Positions 32,790 to 45,000 of a stretch of 64,000 nucleotides of DNA are shown here, one piece after another. Source of the DNA: Cryptomeria japonica (Eukaryota > Streptophyta > Pinopsida > Cupressales > Cupressaceae); NCBI RefSeq assembly GCF_030272615.1, contig NC_081414.1, positions 231,201,733-231,265,732 on the forward strand, read 5' to 3'. The position numbers were made by a program, and so were the translations under genes. Position 1 is the stretch's first letter; each line of letters begins with the position of its first letter. A model generated the notes under the pieces. The model searched no databases, was not told the DNA's origin, and saw only the letters and a list, made by a program, of their open reading frames with translations.

Positions 32790-34560
32790 AATCGGGGTTT
32801 TAAAACCCGAATATAAGTACACTTGTAAATTCGAAAATGGAGAAATGGACGAAAAATGAGATTTTGACTTGCAAAAAATGACAGAAATGGAAAGTACGGA
32901 TATGGGGAATATGAATGGATAGAAATGGGAAAATCCGGGAAAGTCATTTTCATGAAAATGGGAAGAACTCTTCAACATGTAATCCGGTTTTCAAAACCCG
33001 AATTTGCAAGGGAGAGGTATTTCACACTTTTCAACTTGGAATTTTAACCAAAAATGGTTAAATTCCTTTACCGTAGGGGAAGAACAAGAATTTCCAGCGA
33101 ACTTGTAATCGGGATTAAAAATCCTGAATACAAGTAAAGAGGGAAAATTTAGGGAAGAACAATGCAATTCAAAAATTGCATACCAAGGGAAGAATCCTCT
33201 CACAAAAACCGATTTTTGGGGGAAGAACAACACATAATTAGAAATGCAACTAAAAAAGAAAATTAAGAAAACAAGAAAATAAAATAAAGGAAAGAAAGGA
33301 AAGAAGCCATACCTTTCTTGAAAATGCAAAATGCTTCTCCAATAATGCAACAATCCTTGGAATGAAGAAGCAAAATCAATCAATAAAACCAAACCGCAAT
33401 GCACAAACCCTTGCCACGTTTTTGAAAAACGTCTTTAGCAGAAAATCGTGGCACAAAATGCAAACTTGGAGGCACAAGAAGAGGTTAAATCTTCCTCAAA
33501 TCCCAACGCCTTACATGGAAAGCAAAAACGATTCATCTTGTCAAAGATTCGTGGCATTAAACCCTTCCAATTTGCAGCCAAAGGAATCACGTGGAGGAAA
33601 AACGTGGTATTCAATGCATCATTGATGGATCATTAAATAGCTTAAATATTATCCCAAACTCCACACCTAGGTGAGAGAAGGGAAAACAATTTAGGAGAAT
33701 GCAGATTTGTGGAGTGAAAAACGCCCAAAATGTGGATTGAAGGAACCACGTGTTAGCTGATTTAGCTCAAAAAACAAGTAACAATAAACCCTAAATGGCG
33801 TAAAATGTGTTTGTAAATGCATGAGAATAGGATAGAATCCTAAACGCCTTGCATCTCCAACAAATCTCCACAAAAAATCGCTTTGAAATCTTCAACAAAT
33901 CCGTTTTTCTTGCAAATCGGGTTTTTGGAGACAAACAACAAGTTCGAATTGTCATGAAACAATGAAAATCGGGTTTTGGGGAGGAAAAAACAAGTTTGAA
34001 TTTCACTTTTTCAACTTACAAGCCAAAATCGGGATTTTTTAGACAAATACCAAGTTTAAATTTACTTTTTCCACTTACAAGCCAAAATCGGGATTTTTTA
34101 GACAAACTGCAAGTTTTAATATTGTCAAAAATGCACTTGCAAGGCAAAATCGGGTTTTCTGGAGAGGAATACAAGTTTTATTTACTTGTAAAAGGGAAAT
34201 AAAATCCCTACAAGTAGTTAGAAATACTTGCACATATGTAATGGGGATTTAAAATCCCTATTATATGCAAAAACCATTAAAGTAGGGGTTTTTTGACCAA
34301 ACTGCAAGTTTACTTGTAGTTGAGCCAAAAAATTCCTATTTTAACTAAACAAGACCAAAAACAAAGAAAAAGATAAAAACAACAAAGGGGGAATTTAAAA
34401 CAAATTACAAGTATTCATTTTTGAATAAAAGTGCACATGTAATAAGCCAAAAATTCCCCTACGACAACCAAAACAATGAATATCATTAAAACTTGCAGTT
34501 TGAAGAAAATTCTCCACCTGCAGTCGGGGTTTTAAAACCCAAAATTGAAGGAAAGGCATA
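32790..34560 (-). repeat. Palindromic GGGTTTTAAAACCC repeats in the leader of copy 4 unit
   Basis: The stretch between the unit's 5' end and aORF1 holds many imperfect copies of a hairpin of the type CAAGT..CGGGTTTTAAAACCCG..ACTTG, for example near 32795, 32975, 33104, 34235 and 34522, along with single half-sites. The same motif class fills the leader of the sister unit. Confidence 0.7.
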
Positions 34561-34749
34561 GCAAACGAACCCAGAATTCGACGAAATTCGAAACGCGGTT
34601 CGAAGATGGATTGAGGATTAAGTCAGTCCAAGGATTAGTCGAAATTCTGCCTCGGGAAGCATGCCATAGAGTAAAAAATTTCATTTTTTCACAAAAATTT
34701 CATGTAGTGGTCCTTCATTTTTGGAAACAAAAATGAGGACAACAACAAC

Positions 34750-35769
34750 TAGAGCCAAAATAGGCCTACCAGGTGTCCTACGCTAGCTTGGATGAGCTTA
34801 TTTTGATGCTGGAGGTGGTGCACAGAACTATACAGGAGCCTCCAAGTGCTGTAAATTGCTCCAAGGTGTTTTATTCTCCTAGTATATAATTACCAAAAAC
34901 AAATAAATGAAAAAATAGCAAGATCAGGTACTTTATTTTAATTCTTGCCAGGAGAAATCTCTAAGAATCGACCTCTTTTCCCCACTAAAATGTTGATCCC
35001 TAAAAGAACCACTGATCTATCTTTATTTGCTGCCAACAATGAATTTACAAATAAATTCCAAATTTAAAACCCTCCAATTTATTTTATTGGCTTCATAGGC
35101 CAAGAAAAAAATGGTACGGCCAACCTACAAATGGTATGGCCAGCACCAATTGGCAACTAACTTGTTGGAAAAGTACTTCAATTTGCTCAAATCTGTTGTT
35201 GTTGTCTCAGACCTACTATAATTGTAAAATCTCCTCCAAATATTGACCCCAAATGGCCTGAAAGAGGATCCTTCAATGCAGCAAGTGAGTGGGTTTTTGT
35301 CCAAACACTATAGAAGATTGAGAGTTTTCATTCCCAACCTGAATTCCAACCGTGACTTGCTGTTGCATACCTCTCCAATGCTGAAACAATGTAAAAATGA
35401 ATTCAATAATGCCAAAAATGAGATCTCACGAGTTGCTATATGCCTCTCCAAGCATGGGCGCCAACCCTAAGGTGAGATTCTAAGATTCCATTGGAATCTT
35501 CTCCTCAAGACCCCATGCCCACCTTGAGGGTTTGCTTTCTCATTCCAAAATGGCCCTCTTTTAATAATATTAATTGATGCCTAGGTAGGAGTGCAAGGGG
35601 AGAAAATAACTTATGATTTAACAATAACCTTTTAATTCCCCTTTTATAAAGTTGCTTTATGAAATAAGTTTACTTTTAGAAAAAGTTAACTTTATAATGA
35701 AATATTATAAAGTTTATATAATTTAAGCTCACCAAGGCCAAAAAGTGACCAAGTATAAGTCCCCCTTGG
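34750..35769. other. Unassigned non-coding DNA between two elements
   Basis: No coding similarity. Probably the continuation of the sequence at 26831-28081 interrupted by the copy 4 unit. Ends at the insertion site of element X. Confidence 0.3.
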
Positions 35770-35774
35770 TTAGC

Positions 35775-36125
35775 TATTAGGCGGTAATTAGGCTAATACT
35801 TATATTTTGCTAAGTTATAGTTTGTGTAATAAGACAACCGTCGGTTCCTGTAGGGGTGAGTTGGCAGTTGTGACAGTTGGCATCTCAGCCAACCACTGGG
35901 TGACTTATACAAGTACAATGTAAGGGAATCATGGAAAATGTTGTTGTTATTGTTGTGTTGATGTACTGAACATTTTGGAATGCAATAAAAGAACATCCTT
36001 CTACCATATTGTTGTGATCATTACTTTAATTAATATTCTAAGTACAGTCGTAGTTGTTGGTTATATGTTCTGCACTTATTATGTTCATTCTGGAACCTTA
36101 AGTAACTCACGATAGGGTACAAACA
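35775..36125 (+). repeat. X 5' LTR
   Basis: Same sequence as the split 3' LTR with scattered differences. Contains AATAAA near 35985 and ends ...GGGTACAAACA. It is followed directly by a primer-binding-site-like TGGCGTCATTGCC (36129-36141), a decayed form of the tRNA-Asp complement used by Athila elements. Confidence 0.85.
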
Positions 36126-36186
36126 TTTTGGCGTCATTGCCAATTCAAATTCTAGAGATCAATATGGTGGCAGGCGGTAACTACTA

Positions 36187-36568
36187 ATGGGTCGACCATT
36201 TCAGCAGTAGTTAATAGTCACTGAAGGTGATACACACGAAGAGCCCACGCAGGCAAAAGCTAGGGAGGATCAACTGACGGTGGAGCTATGGGACGTTTTC
36301 GTCACCTAGTACGTGCAAAGGGAAGCTCGAGAGAGAGAAATCCCTAAGGGCACCGTACATGAGGAACTCACATTAAATTCTGCCGTGTTTGATCTTCTAG
36401 GGAGCCTTCCTAGACTGCTGGCATGGAACCCCATTGAACGGAAAGAGCAGAGGGAAGAAACCAGTCGGGAACGTCATCGGCAGCAAATCCTGTAGCAGTA
36501 CAAACAAAAGGAGCCGTAGGGAAGAAGAAGAGAGGGATATGAGCAGACGTCGTACCCCCCACAATTAA
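36187..36568 (+). pseudogene. X ORF1 (short protein before gag)
   Basis: Starts MGRPF like V ORF1 and shares REDQLT, YVQREA and LLGSLPRLLA. It has several in-frame stops and ends in TAATG, overlapping the gag start codon exactly as in V. A broken copy; the function of ORF1 is unknown. Confidence 0.7.
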
Positions 36569-37650
36569 TGCCCCTACGTCCCAACAAGGATAGACGACGT
36601 ACTGGTACAAACGAAGAAGTAGGTGAGGGGTCTATACGGAGATCCCTACGGATCAAAGAACAAAACGAATGGAGACGTCGGCTACTAGAGATTGTTGAAG
36701 GACGGGAGAGTCCGGAAAGGCGAAGCAAGAGTCGGAGTGTGAGTAGGAGTTGTAGTCAAGAGAGACAGAAACCGTGTACGTGGAACGAGTTGCTAGGGGT
36801 TGCTAGGGGTTGTTGCTGTCGGACGTAGTGGAGGACAATCTCACCAACCAGGCCACTCACTCGACATCAAGTGAAGAGTCCAAAACTTAGTCCGAGAGCA
36901 ATCCGTCAGAGCACTCTGACTGCGACAAAAAGACTGCACAAGACCTGCAGAGGGAGGTCACCGAACTCTTTGAGAATAACTTGTACCGAATTGGAAATTT
37001 GTCACTCAAGGAAGACTTAAAAATAGGAGGGTCAAACCCAGAAACCCCGAGAAGGAGGGAATATAGGAGTGAGGGTGACCAAAGCACAGAGGACGTGGGT
37101 GGACGTGTAGAAGGCTCGTGGACAGAGCAATACGGTTTGATCCGGTCGAACGTGTATGGTACCTTGCAGGCACATAATACCTTCCACGTAGCACATAAAA
37201 CCCTCCAGACGAAGATAACGCCACACACCCCAGAGAAACAGAAGCTTCCAAAGTTCATGGAAGATGGGTCGAAGGACCCTGTATGACATTGCAAGACATG
37301 CATAACCATCTGGGAGGCAAACGGCCAAGACGATCAAGATTACTGGTTGAAAACATTTCCGGCCACCCTTCGAGGGATAGCAATTGACTAGTACACGGAC
37401 CTTGATGCCTAGCATAAAACATCATGGAACAATTTGAAGAAGGTCTTCCAAGAGGAATTCAAACTCCACCGTGACGACAATGAAATTGTGGCAGAGACTT
37501 ACAATACCAAGCAGGGAAAAAGTGAAAGTGTTTGGGGCCTTCGGGCTTACAACCAAAGGCTGAAGGAACTACTAAAGAAAATGGAGAACCAGCCAGAGGA
37601 TGGGTTGAAGAAGAGATGGTTTGTCGAAGGGTATTTGGAATACAAAACAA
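36568..37650 (+). pseudogene. gag: X gag remnant
   Basis: Starts at the ATG of the TAATG overlap with SIRRSLRIKEQ, as in V gag. After stops and frame changes the capsid-type domain is readable (EKQKLPKF near 37240; KVFQEEFKLHRDDNEIVAE; LKKMENQPEDGLKKRWFVEG near 37570-37635). The Gag frame ends about there and switches to aORF2 sequence, so the zinc knuckles, protease and all of pol are absent. This is a deletion derivative that could only have moved with enzymes supplied by another copy. Confidence 0.75.
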
Positions 37651-37651
37651 G

Positions 37652-37873
37652 GGGGAGTTTATGGCAAAACCAACCACCAAGATGACCAAAGAACGAAAAG
37701 ACTAGCTGTTGAAGTTGGTATGTCATAGCGAATTGACTCCTGCTGAATGGAAAAGTTTGTGGGCAAGCAGCAACAGCCAAGGACTGAAACGTTCCTTCAT
37801 TGCCAATAGGGTCTAGCGGATGCTGATGGATTTGGTGAAAAGCTGGTTGACAGGGGCAAGCAAGGCTTCAGAC
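37652..37873 (+). pseudogene. X aORF2, first part
   Basis: Matches V aORF2 near 56140-56360: LTPAEWKSLWASSNSQGLKRSF against LTEEQWVSLWQNSNRRGLKKSY, then LTGASKASDIA. Contains stops. Interrupted by solo LTR Z at 37879. Confidence 0.7.
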
Positions 37874-37878
37874 ATAGC

Positions 37879-39771
37879 TGATCAGACACTTTTCTTAGGG
37901 CATTCATTAACCCAAACATCACTCTAAGTTCTCAATCTTATGAGTATGAGGCATCTAAAAAGATTAATTTCTACAATTCCAACTTACTCACACTTAGCCA
38001 GTCAGCTTCTCAATCATCAACTCGACACAAGATCTAAACTCAACATAAGATCCATCCAATGATAAACCATTACCTTCACATCTTACCATAGCAATCACTT
38101 ATCCTCCAAGAGTCCATTCATTCCATCCATTCATGCTTCAAATCAACTTCCAATCTACCCATCAATGTCAAATCCTACAACATGTCTCATTATGACAATT
38201 TTCATCAATGTGATTAGCCATAACAATAATAAAACAATCAAACCTCAAGGAGTCTTCAACATCCTTTCAACAAAGAGAATCCATCTTAAATATCAATGGG
38301 GTTAATAGAAACAAAGATCACCTAACCCAACAACTTGTTCTTACAATATGACTGTCATTATCCATCCTTCTGATCAACAAGCAATCAGCAATCAACCAAC
38401 AAAAAACATCCAAATCCTTCCAATTGGTAAGTTGTCCCATCCATGTAGACCTTATCACTAATCCTTTAAGTGCTATGTGAGTCCAAAATACAAACACAAC
38501 AAAAAAAAGCTTTCATATTTATGACTGTCACTGTTTAGGACAACTTGACAGTACTAAACTATGTCATTCATAATTTTCACACCCAGAAACATTAAGCAAA
38601 TCACTCTGGTGAGAATGTGCAAAACTAGGATTTTTCCAACATATCCAAAAATTGTAAAGATCCAATGGTCCAATAAAAAGTTATGCCCCCCTACAGAGAC
38701 TGAATTTGACTGTCAACAGGAAATCAAAAAATTTCATTGATTAGCCTGCTAGGGCATCAAATTTCTCATAGAATACCAAACCATTCAATCCCAAACAAAA
38801 TTCATCTTAAAGTGCTCTGAATCTACTTTAGAATGAGCTGAGAAACAGAAATTTTCATTGGTTGAAACATAAGATATCATTAATTACTAGAGACTCCATT
38901 AATGAGGGTTTTAAAACAGATTTTAGAAAACCAAGTGGATCTCTTACCATACTCAACGGCTGATGTTCAAATTTGTTCCAGAGATTTGCTAACTCACTAC
39001 TCTACACACTCCAATCGATTAGAGGGAATATCCAATCCATTTTCCAAGTAAAAAAATGCATAAAGCAGCAATGTAATGTTACTGTTACAAAGAAAGGGCA
39101 AAAACCTTAAAGCAAAACTTCCTATTTATTCTTTTACTCCTCAAACAAATACATTAAATTGTTTTCTCCTGGTGTATTCTTCCTCCACTATTCATCCTTT
39201 AACCATTCATGAGGAATTACGTTCAAATTTGGTGTCAAACACCAACTGTCATCACCAACCTGCAGTTTGGGTGACAATTAGAGGTAACAATTGCTCTCCT
39301 TGCAAACCCTTCCTCCAAACCTGCCACCATGACTCAAATTCAACTATTACATGAAATATATAAGATTTTCCCCCCTATAACTGATTAACTACCCCTTTAG
39401 GACCAAATAAAAACCTTTTACATCAATTTTTGCAACTTTTTGCAATGTTGCACTTTGCAACTTTTTGTCAATTTTTGCATTTTTGACATAAATGACTCTA
39501 ACCCTTACATGGACACTTTTAACACTTCAAGATGGACCAAATATGATATATTATATTCAATTTACCCTTTCTTAGGCACTTTTTCATACTTTGACCCTAT
39601 TGACCTTATGAGGACCTAGTTGAACAATTTGGCTTTCCATAGCCTTACATTTGGATTCAATTGGACTCAAATGACTTTAAGACATAATGAGTGACTCAAT
39701 TGCAATTAAATTGCTCATGTTATAACATTTAACCTCCTGGAACCTCTTGGTGCATAGGTGCTCTTGCACCA
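37879..39771. mobile_element. Solo LTR Z, 1893 bp, TSD ATAGC
   Basis: Starts TGATCAGACAC and ends CTCTTGCACCA. Both flanks are ATAGC (37874-37878, 39772-39776). Removing it restores the aORF2 reading KASDIA-IWMISLMNGL, aligned with V. No coding sequence; family not recognised. Confidence 0.85.
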
Positions 39772-39776
39772 ATAGC

Positions 39777-39897
39777 CATTTGGATGATAAGTCTCATGAA
39801 TGGACTCAAACTGGGTCACGTGTATAATTGGGCCCAGCTACTCTCCGATATGATTAATGATTTTCTTGCCCTGGAACACAAGCCTTCTAATGTGCTA
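39777..39897 (+). pseudogene. X aORF2, middle part
   Basis: Between Z and Y. Reads WMISLMNGL...VYNWAQLLSDM...LEHKPSNV, aligned with V (WMLRLMYGLSNGKIYNWGRVLSS...LKHKTLYV). Only 120 bases, but decisive for placing both insertions. Confidence 0.75.
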
Positions 39898-40099
39898 CCA
39901 CGTGTTGTCCTCAATTTTTGATTTCAAAAATTGGACTATCACAAGGAAATTTTTATTAAAAAATGAAAAAAATTACTCTATGGCACGCTTCCCGAGGTAG
40001 AAATTCGTCCCATCCTTGGACTGGATCGATTGTTGATCCATCCCCAAGCTACGTTTCGAATTTCATCGCGTTTCGAGTCCGTTTGCTATGTTTTTGGTT

Positions 40100-41920
40100 C
40101 AATGTAGGGGAATTTTTCGATAATTACCAGTAACTGGTAATTTGTTTTTCAAAACCCCCTTGAAGCTTTTGGTCTTGTAGGGGAATTTTTCTCCAATTGC
40201 AAGTTTTTGGAAACTGGTAAAAAGGGTTTTAAAACCCCCTTTACTAGTAGAATGACTTAAAAGTGTTTTGTAAAACTTGTAAATGGGTTTTTAAAACCCC
40301 TTTACATGTTTTTATGACTTAAAGTTATTTTTTATTTTTAAATAGAACTTGTAAATGGGATTTTAAAATCCCTTTACATGTTTTAAGTAAAATCACTTGT
40401 AAAGGGAATTCTATTTCCCTATTCAAGTAATTTTACTTGTATATCCTTTTCTAAAACCCGAAATTTGCCTTAGAGGCAAAAATATGAACATTTTTAAAAC
40501 TTGTATTTCCATTTCTAAAACCCGAAATTTCTCCCATGCCTTTGCAAATTGATTTGGGTTCGAATTTTTTGGAAGAAAGATAGGGATTCCTTCCAAAGGC
40601 GGATTTGCTGCAACTTTGAAGAATTCAAACCCTTGTTCTACGCATCTATCAAACTAATTTTCGCCATTTGTCTTCTTCAACGTTTTTTTTTTCTGAATCA
40701 TGCATTTGTGCCATTTGCCACGGTTTGGAGGTTCGAATCTGCTCTTACCTAAGGCGTTTTTGATTTAATCATTAATGCGTTGGATTTCAAGCTGCATTCA
40801 AACCGTTTTGTGCGCATTTTGGGGAATCGATTTGCAAAAAACGCCCTAAAAACCAGTCACGTTTTTTGCAAGTTTCGCACCTTTTTCGTTCAAGGTATGC
40901 TTTCAATTCTAAATCATTTTTGCTTTCTCTTGTATGTAATGATGAATCGAATCATTTTTGAATTACTTCCTTGGCATTTTTCATGGCGTTTTTATAGCGA
41001 ATCGGTTTTTCTTTGGTCACCATTCGTGGCTAAGTTTCTTCCTTTGTTTAATTTCTATTTAAAGGGTTTCATCTTCTATGTTTGGTTGACTCCACAAGCT
41101 TGGATCTCTCCTCATCTTTGCAAGGTAATTTTTATTTTTTATATTTCTCTTTTGTTTCTTTCCTTGCAATTTCCTTGTTTAAGTTTTGGTTTTTGTTCAT
41201 GTTCATATTGGGTTTATGAGAGGAAATTCCCCATTTTACAAAGAAATTTGTACAGAAAAAGTTGTTCTTCCCCATTGAAAATTCTCCTTCTTTACTTGCA
41301 TTCGGGTTTTAAAAACCCGATTGCAAGTAAAAGGAAAATATGTGTTCTTCCCTCTTTGGACAAAGACTTAACCTTCTTTAGTCCAAAAATCAAGTTTCAA
41401 AACAAGAAAGATGTGTTCTTCCAAATATGTTCTTCCCAATTTGCAAAGAAATTTGCAAGTGTGAAAAGTTCTACCTCAAGATGTGTTCTTTCCTTTTTGG
41501 ACAAAGACTTAACCTTCTTGGTCCAAAAATCAAGTTTCAATGACGGAAAAATCAAGTTCTTCCCAATTTCGGGTTTTGAAATCCGGATTGCAAGTCGAAA
41601 GTCCTTCCCATTTTGGCACGACAAAGTTCCAAGTGATCTTCCCGAAATTCATTTTTACTTATCCGCTTCCAATTCCCTCATCCGTACTTATCATCTCCGA
41701 AATTTCTCGCATGCCTAAATACCTTTTTCTGTCCATTCCTTCGATTTTCAGTTTGAAAATAAGTTTGCATTTGGATTTAAAAACCCATTGCAAATGCGTT
41801 CTTCCCAATTTTCAAACTGAAAATTCATTCTCCTTCCATTTAATCATGCTTCGTGTTTCGCAAGTATAATTGCATTCGGAATTTAAAATCCGATTGCACG
41901 TTTGTACTTCCCTCTTGTGT
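40100..41920 (+). repeat. Palindromic GGGTTTTAAAACCC repeats in the leader of Y
   Basis: Degenerate hairpins near 40213, 40280, 40351, 41297, 41560, 41768 and 41870. The best is a near-perfect 35-bp palindrome around 41290-41325, with ACTTGC at its left end, CGGGTTTTAAAAACCCG in the middle and GCAAGT at its right end. Arms of the form ACTTGTAAA / TTTACATG recur. Spacing is irregular, unlike a satellite. Confidence 0.75.
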
Positions 41921-42038
41921 ACTTGCGAAACATTTTTCAAAACCCGAAATAAGTCAAAAGCTTATTTTTCCACCCCTTATATCTCCTCTCACAAAGCCAA
42001 AATACGAAAGTTGAACTTTCTCATTTGGAGGAGTGAAA

Positions 42039-45000
42039 ATGTCTAAAGATACTGACTTTGATGTTGCCTTGATACTCATGGATTTACATTGCAGCATTCC
42101 CGGTTGTGCCCAGATGACAGATGTATTATCATCTCCCACTCCAAAAAAGATGAAATACAGGTATGATAAATACCAGAATGAAGTTCCGCAGTCACAGATC
42201 TCCTCCTCCCTTGATCATATCAAGGATACTGAGATAGGGCATGTTGACATGTCCGAATTCATACAAAGGATTGAAGATCCGAAGGAGGGGGATATGCAAC
42301 GGTTGCTGGACAGCCATATCCATCATGCCGCATCCTTTCCAGTTGCTGCCCTAGAACCAGAATTTATTCTAGCATGTGCTCATCATTTTGACAAAGAGTC
42401 ACGAGTCATTAGAAATGATGATGGGGAAGTGATCATTCGCTTGGATGCAGAAGCTATAGAGACGGTTTTTAAAATACCTTCCGAAACCATTTATATAGAG
42501 ATCTCCAAGCAAAGTGCAGCTGAATACTTTGCCAAAAAGGAGAAAGACTGTAAGCGTCATATCAACAAATGGATTCATGAACCTCGCACTGCGCTTACCA
42601 GATGGGCAAAGTTATATCGATCTGATTTCAAGAATGAGATCGGTGATACTATTACTCTTCTTAGCCGTATGATGGGATTGGAACATTCCAATGTTTTTGA
42701 ACCTTGGATGTACCAATTTATTATGTTAGTAAGGCAGTCTCAGCACATCTGTTGGGGTGAAATCATCAGTGATGCTTTGTGTGAGCAACTTGCAGTCGTC
42801 CCTACTACCTTCACCTTCTACATGAATTCATATCTCGTGTATATTGCTGCGTCACTTAGACATTTCCCAGGGCTTTCCACCAAGGGTGACCGCATGCTTG
42901 TACCAGTTTGGGAATACTATGATCAGTTGCCTCTAAGATCAAGTAGGTCTCATTTCAGAAGGGTTCAGGACGCTTTCTTTGGTCATTATTTGTGTCAATT
43001 TGACAAGAACCTGAAGGACAAAAGAGTCTCAGATGAAGCATGGGAAAAGGTGAAAGAATATGGTTGTTTGTTTCTCCAATTTCCAACTTTTACCTACATG
43101 AGAGTTGGATGTTATGGCGAGCAGCCTTACATGCTCCCACGGTACCCAACAGATAAGATTATCCTCATGGAATTGGGAAGGCAGATCATGGCTGTACATA
43201 CACACCAGTCAGTTAAGCACAAGGTTGGCATGGGTATTTCTTCCAACAACCCATTGAAGATTGGGCAATATTCTCTAATGACTTCAATCAAGGCCAGGGC
43301 TATGGAAACTGAGTTGCAAGAAATCAGACTCAAAAGATTCAAACCTAGAGCTGATTTCGATTACCGAGGCATGAAAGAGAAGATCAAGAAGACCTTCATC
43401 CATGTACACCGGATAGAAGATATTTGGGCTGATCTTCGTACCGAAAAGGAGATTCGCAAGATGGATTACTGCCGACTCACTGCAGAACAGATTGTGGATC
43501 TAAACCTCGCAAACATGCCACAAGGTATGATTGATGATGGTAACGTTCTTGATCCTGAGTTTGTCAATCAGAATGTTGATGAGGCCCCGCTTCCTTCTAT
43601 CCACTGGTCCCACAAGGAAAGCACTTCTATCTTGGATAGATTTCAGTCAGTTCTTGCCAATACCAATATCTGGCTTAAGAATAATGGTGTCAAGCTCATT
43701 AAGATTAAGGTGGGGAAAGAAGATGATTCTACAGGTCCTCTTGGGCGGAAGTCTGAAATTCAACTAGACAACAAAGAAGGTGCATCCTCTTCTAGTACGA
43801 GGATTAAATTGCGGGTCAGCCATGCGATGGTGCTTCCTCCTCAGCAAATAACAGTTCAAGGCAAGGAGAAGCCACAGTTGAAAATTCATGTGATTGATCC
43901 TGAAGCTTCAGAAGAGGAAACTCAATCTGATAATGCTCCTCAGTCACTTTCTACAGAGTCTCCACATAATTCTCTTTCTTCATTTCCTATTGAGGTACCC
44001 ATGTTTCCTCCTCTGATAGATGTGAGCTCTCAATTTGCCCCTTCAGTTTCGGAATCTCCACAGAAAGTCCTCCCGCTTTCAGCAGCAGAACCATCTCAAG
44101 GCCATCCTCAGGAAAGTTTATTGAATATCTTTTCGGAAGATCCTTCATATGTACCTGTGTCTGATATTGATACTTCTATGACCTGTTTTGATGAGTTCAT
44201 AACATCTTCATCATATCCTGTCGTCACTCAGCAAACTATGGTGGCTATCCAGACGAACACTTCTCCCAAGGTCACCACTGTTATTCAAACAGAAACTGGT
44301 TCTCCCTCCATCCCACAATCAAAGTTAATGGCTTTACCTCCATGGCTCAGTTCCTTCACTGCAAAGAGGAAGAAGCAAGTGATCTCACCTGATCCCTTCG
44401 ACTATCAACATTTGAAACAATCAAAACCTAAAGCTGTGAAGAAGGCAAAAATAGTTTCAAGGGTGATCGTTGATGAGAACCGGATGAGAGTGGCAGAGAT
44501 TGCTGAACCAATATTAGATAAACCAGTTGAAGAAATGCAAGCAGCTGATTATCGGATCACCAAAGTTCAACTGGGTAAACAGACTCATGAGGTTGTCAAG
44601 CACGATGCTCAACAGACAGTGGCTACATTGGTGCAACGATATGATGAGGTGTTGACCAAGAAAGATCAGCTAGAAGTAGAGAATCAAAGACTCATGGCAG
44701 CTATCCAAAGTATTACTCAACCTTCAAGTGGAGAAGGCCAAGTACCTATTTCTTCCAAGGTCAGTGAACCAATCCAAGGTATCGAGAGAGCCGCCCAAAA
44801 GGTTCAAGCCTTAGACACCTGGGTTGATCAACTGCATGACTTGTGCTTACAAGTCATAAGACAGGTATTTGAAATGATGGTTAAATTGGAGATCATTGAA
44901 GATAAGTTGAATCAAATCTTGACTGCTTTCAAGCTAAATTTGGAGAAGGTTGAGGGAAATTTAGTTTCTTGGCGAAAGATGCCTCAATATCAGTTGAGCG

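Larger units (their letters stand above)
28087..34744 (-). mobile_element. 6.66-kb TG...CA insertion carrying aORF1 copy 4 (proposed giant solo LTR), TSD ACAAC
   Basis: On the minus strand it starts TGTTGTCCTC (34744) and ends TTTTCAACCAACA (28087). Both flanks are ACAAC (28082-28086 and 34745-34749). It shares both exact ends and its full layout with the plus-strand unit at 39903-46546: a 5' landmark CTCTATGGCA(T/C)GCTTCCCGAGG, palindrome-rich leader, aORF1, TATA box, then an 800-bp 3' end that is strikingly conserved. No direct repeat links its two ends. TG...CA ends and a 5-bp duplication indicate retroviral-type integrase. The simplest reading is one LTR of very large size. Confidence 0.75.

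Noticed and set aside
40780-41718. 312-aa plus-strand ORF upstream of aORF1 copy 5
   Set aside because: Phe/Ser/Lys-rich translation of AT-rich palindrome repeats. The matching region of the copy 4 unit is not open, so it is not a conserved gene.
42033-42041. aORF1 copy 5 start at 42033
   Set aside because: That codon is GTG; the first ATG is at 42039.
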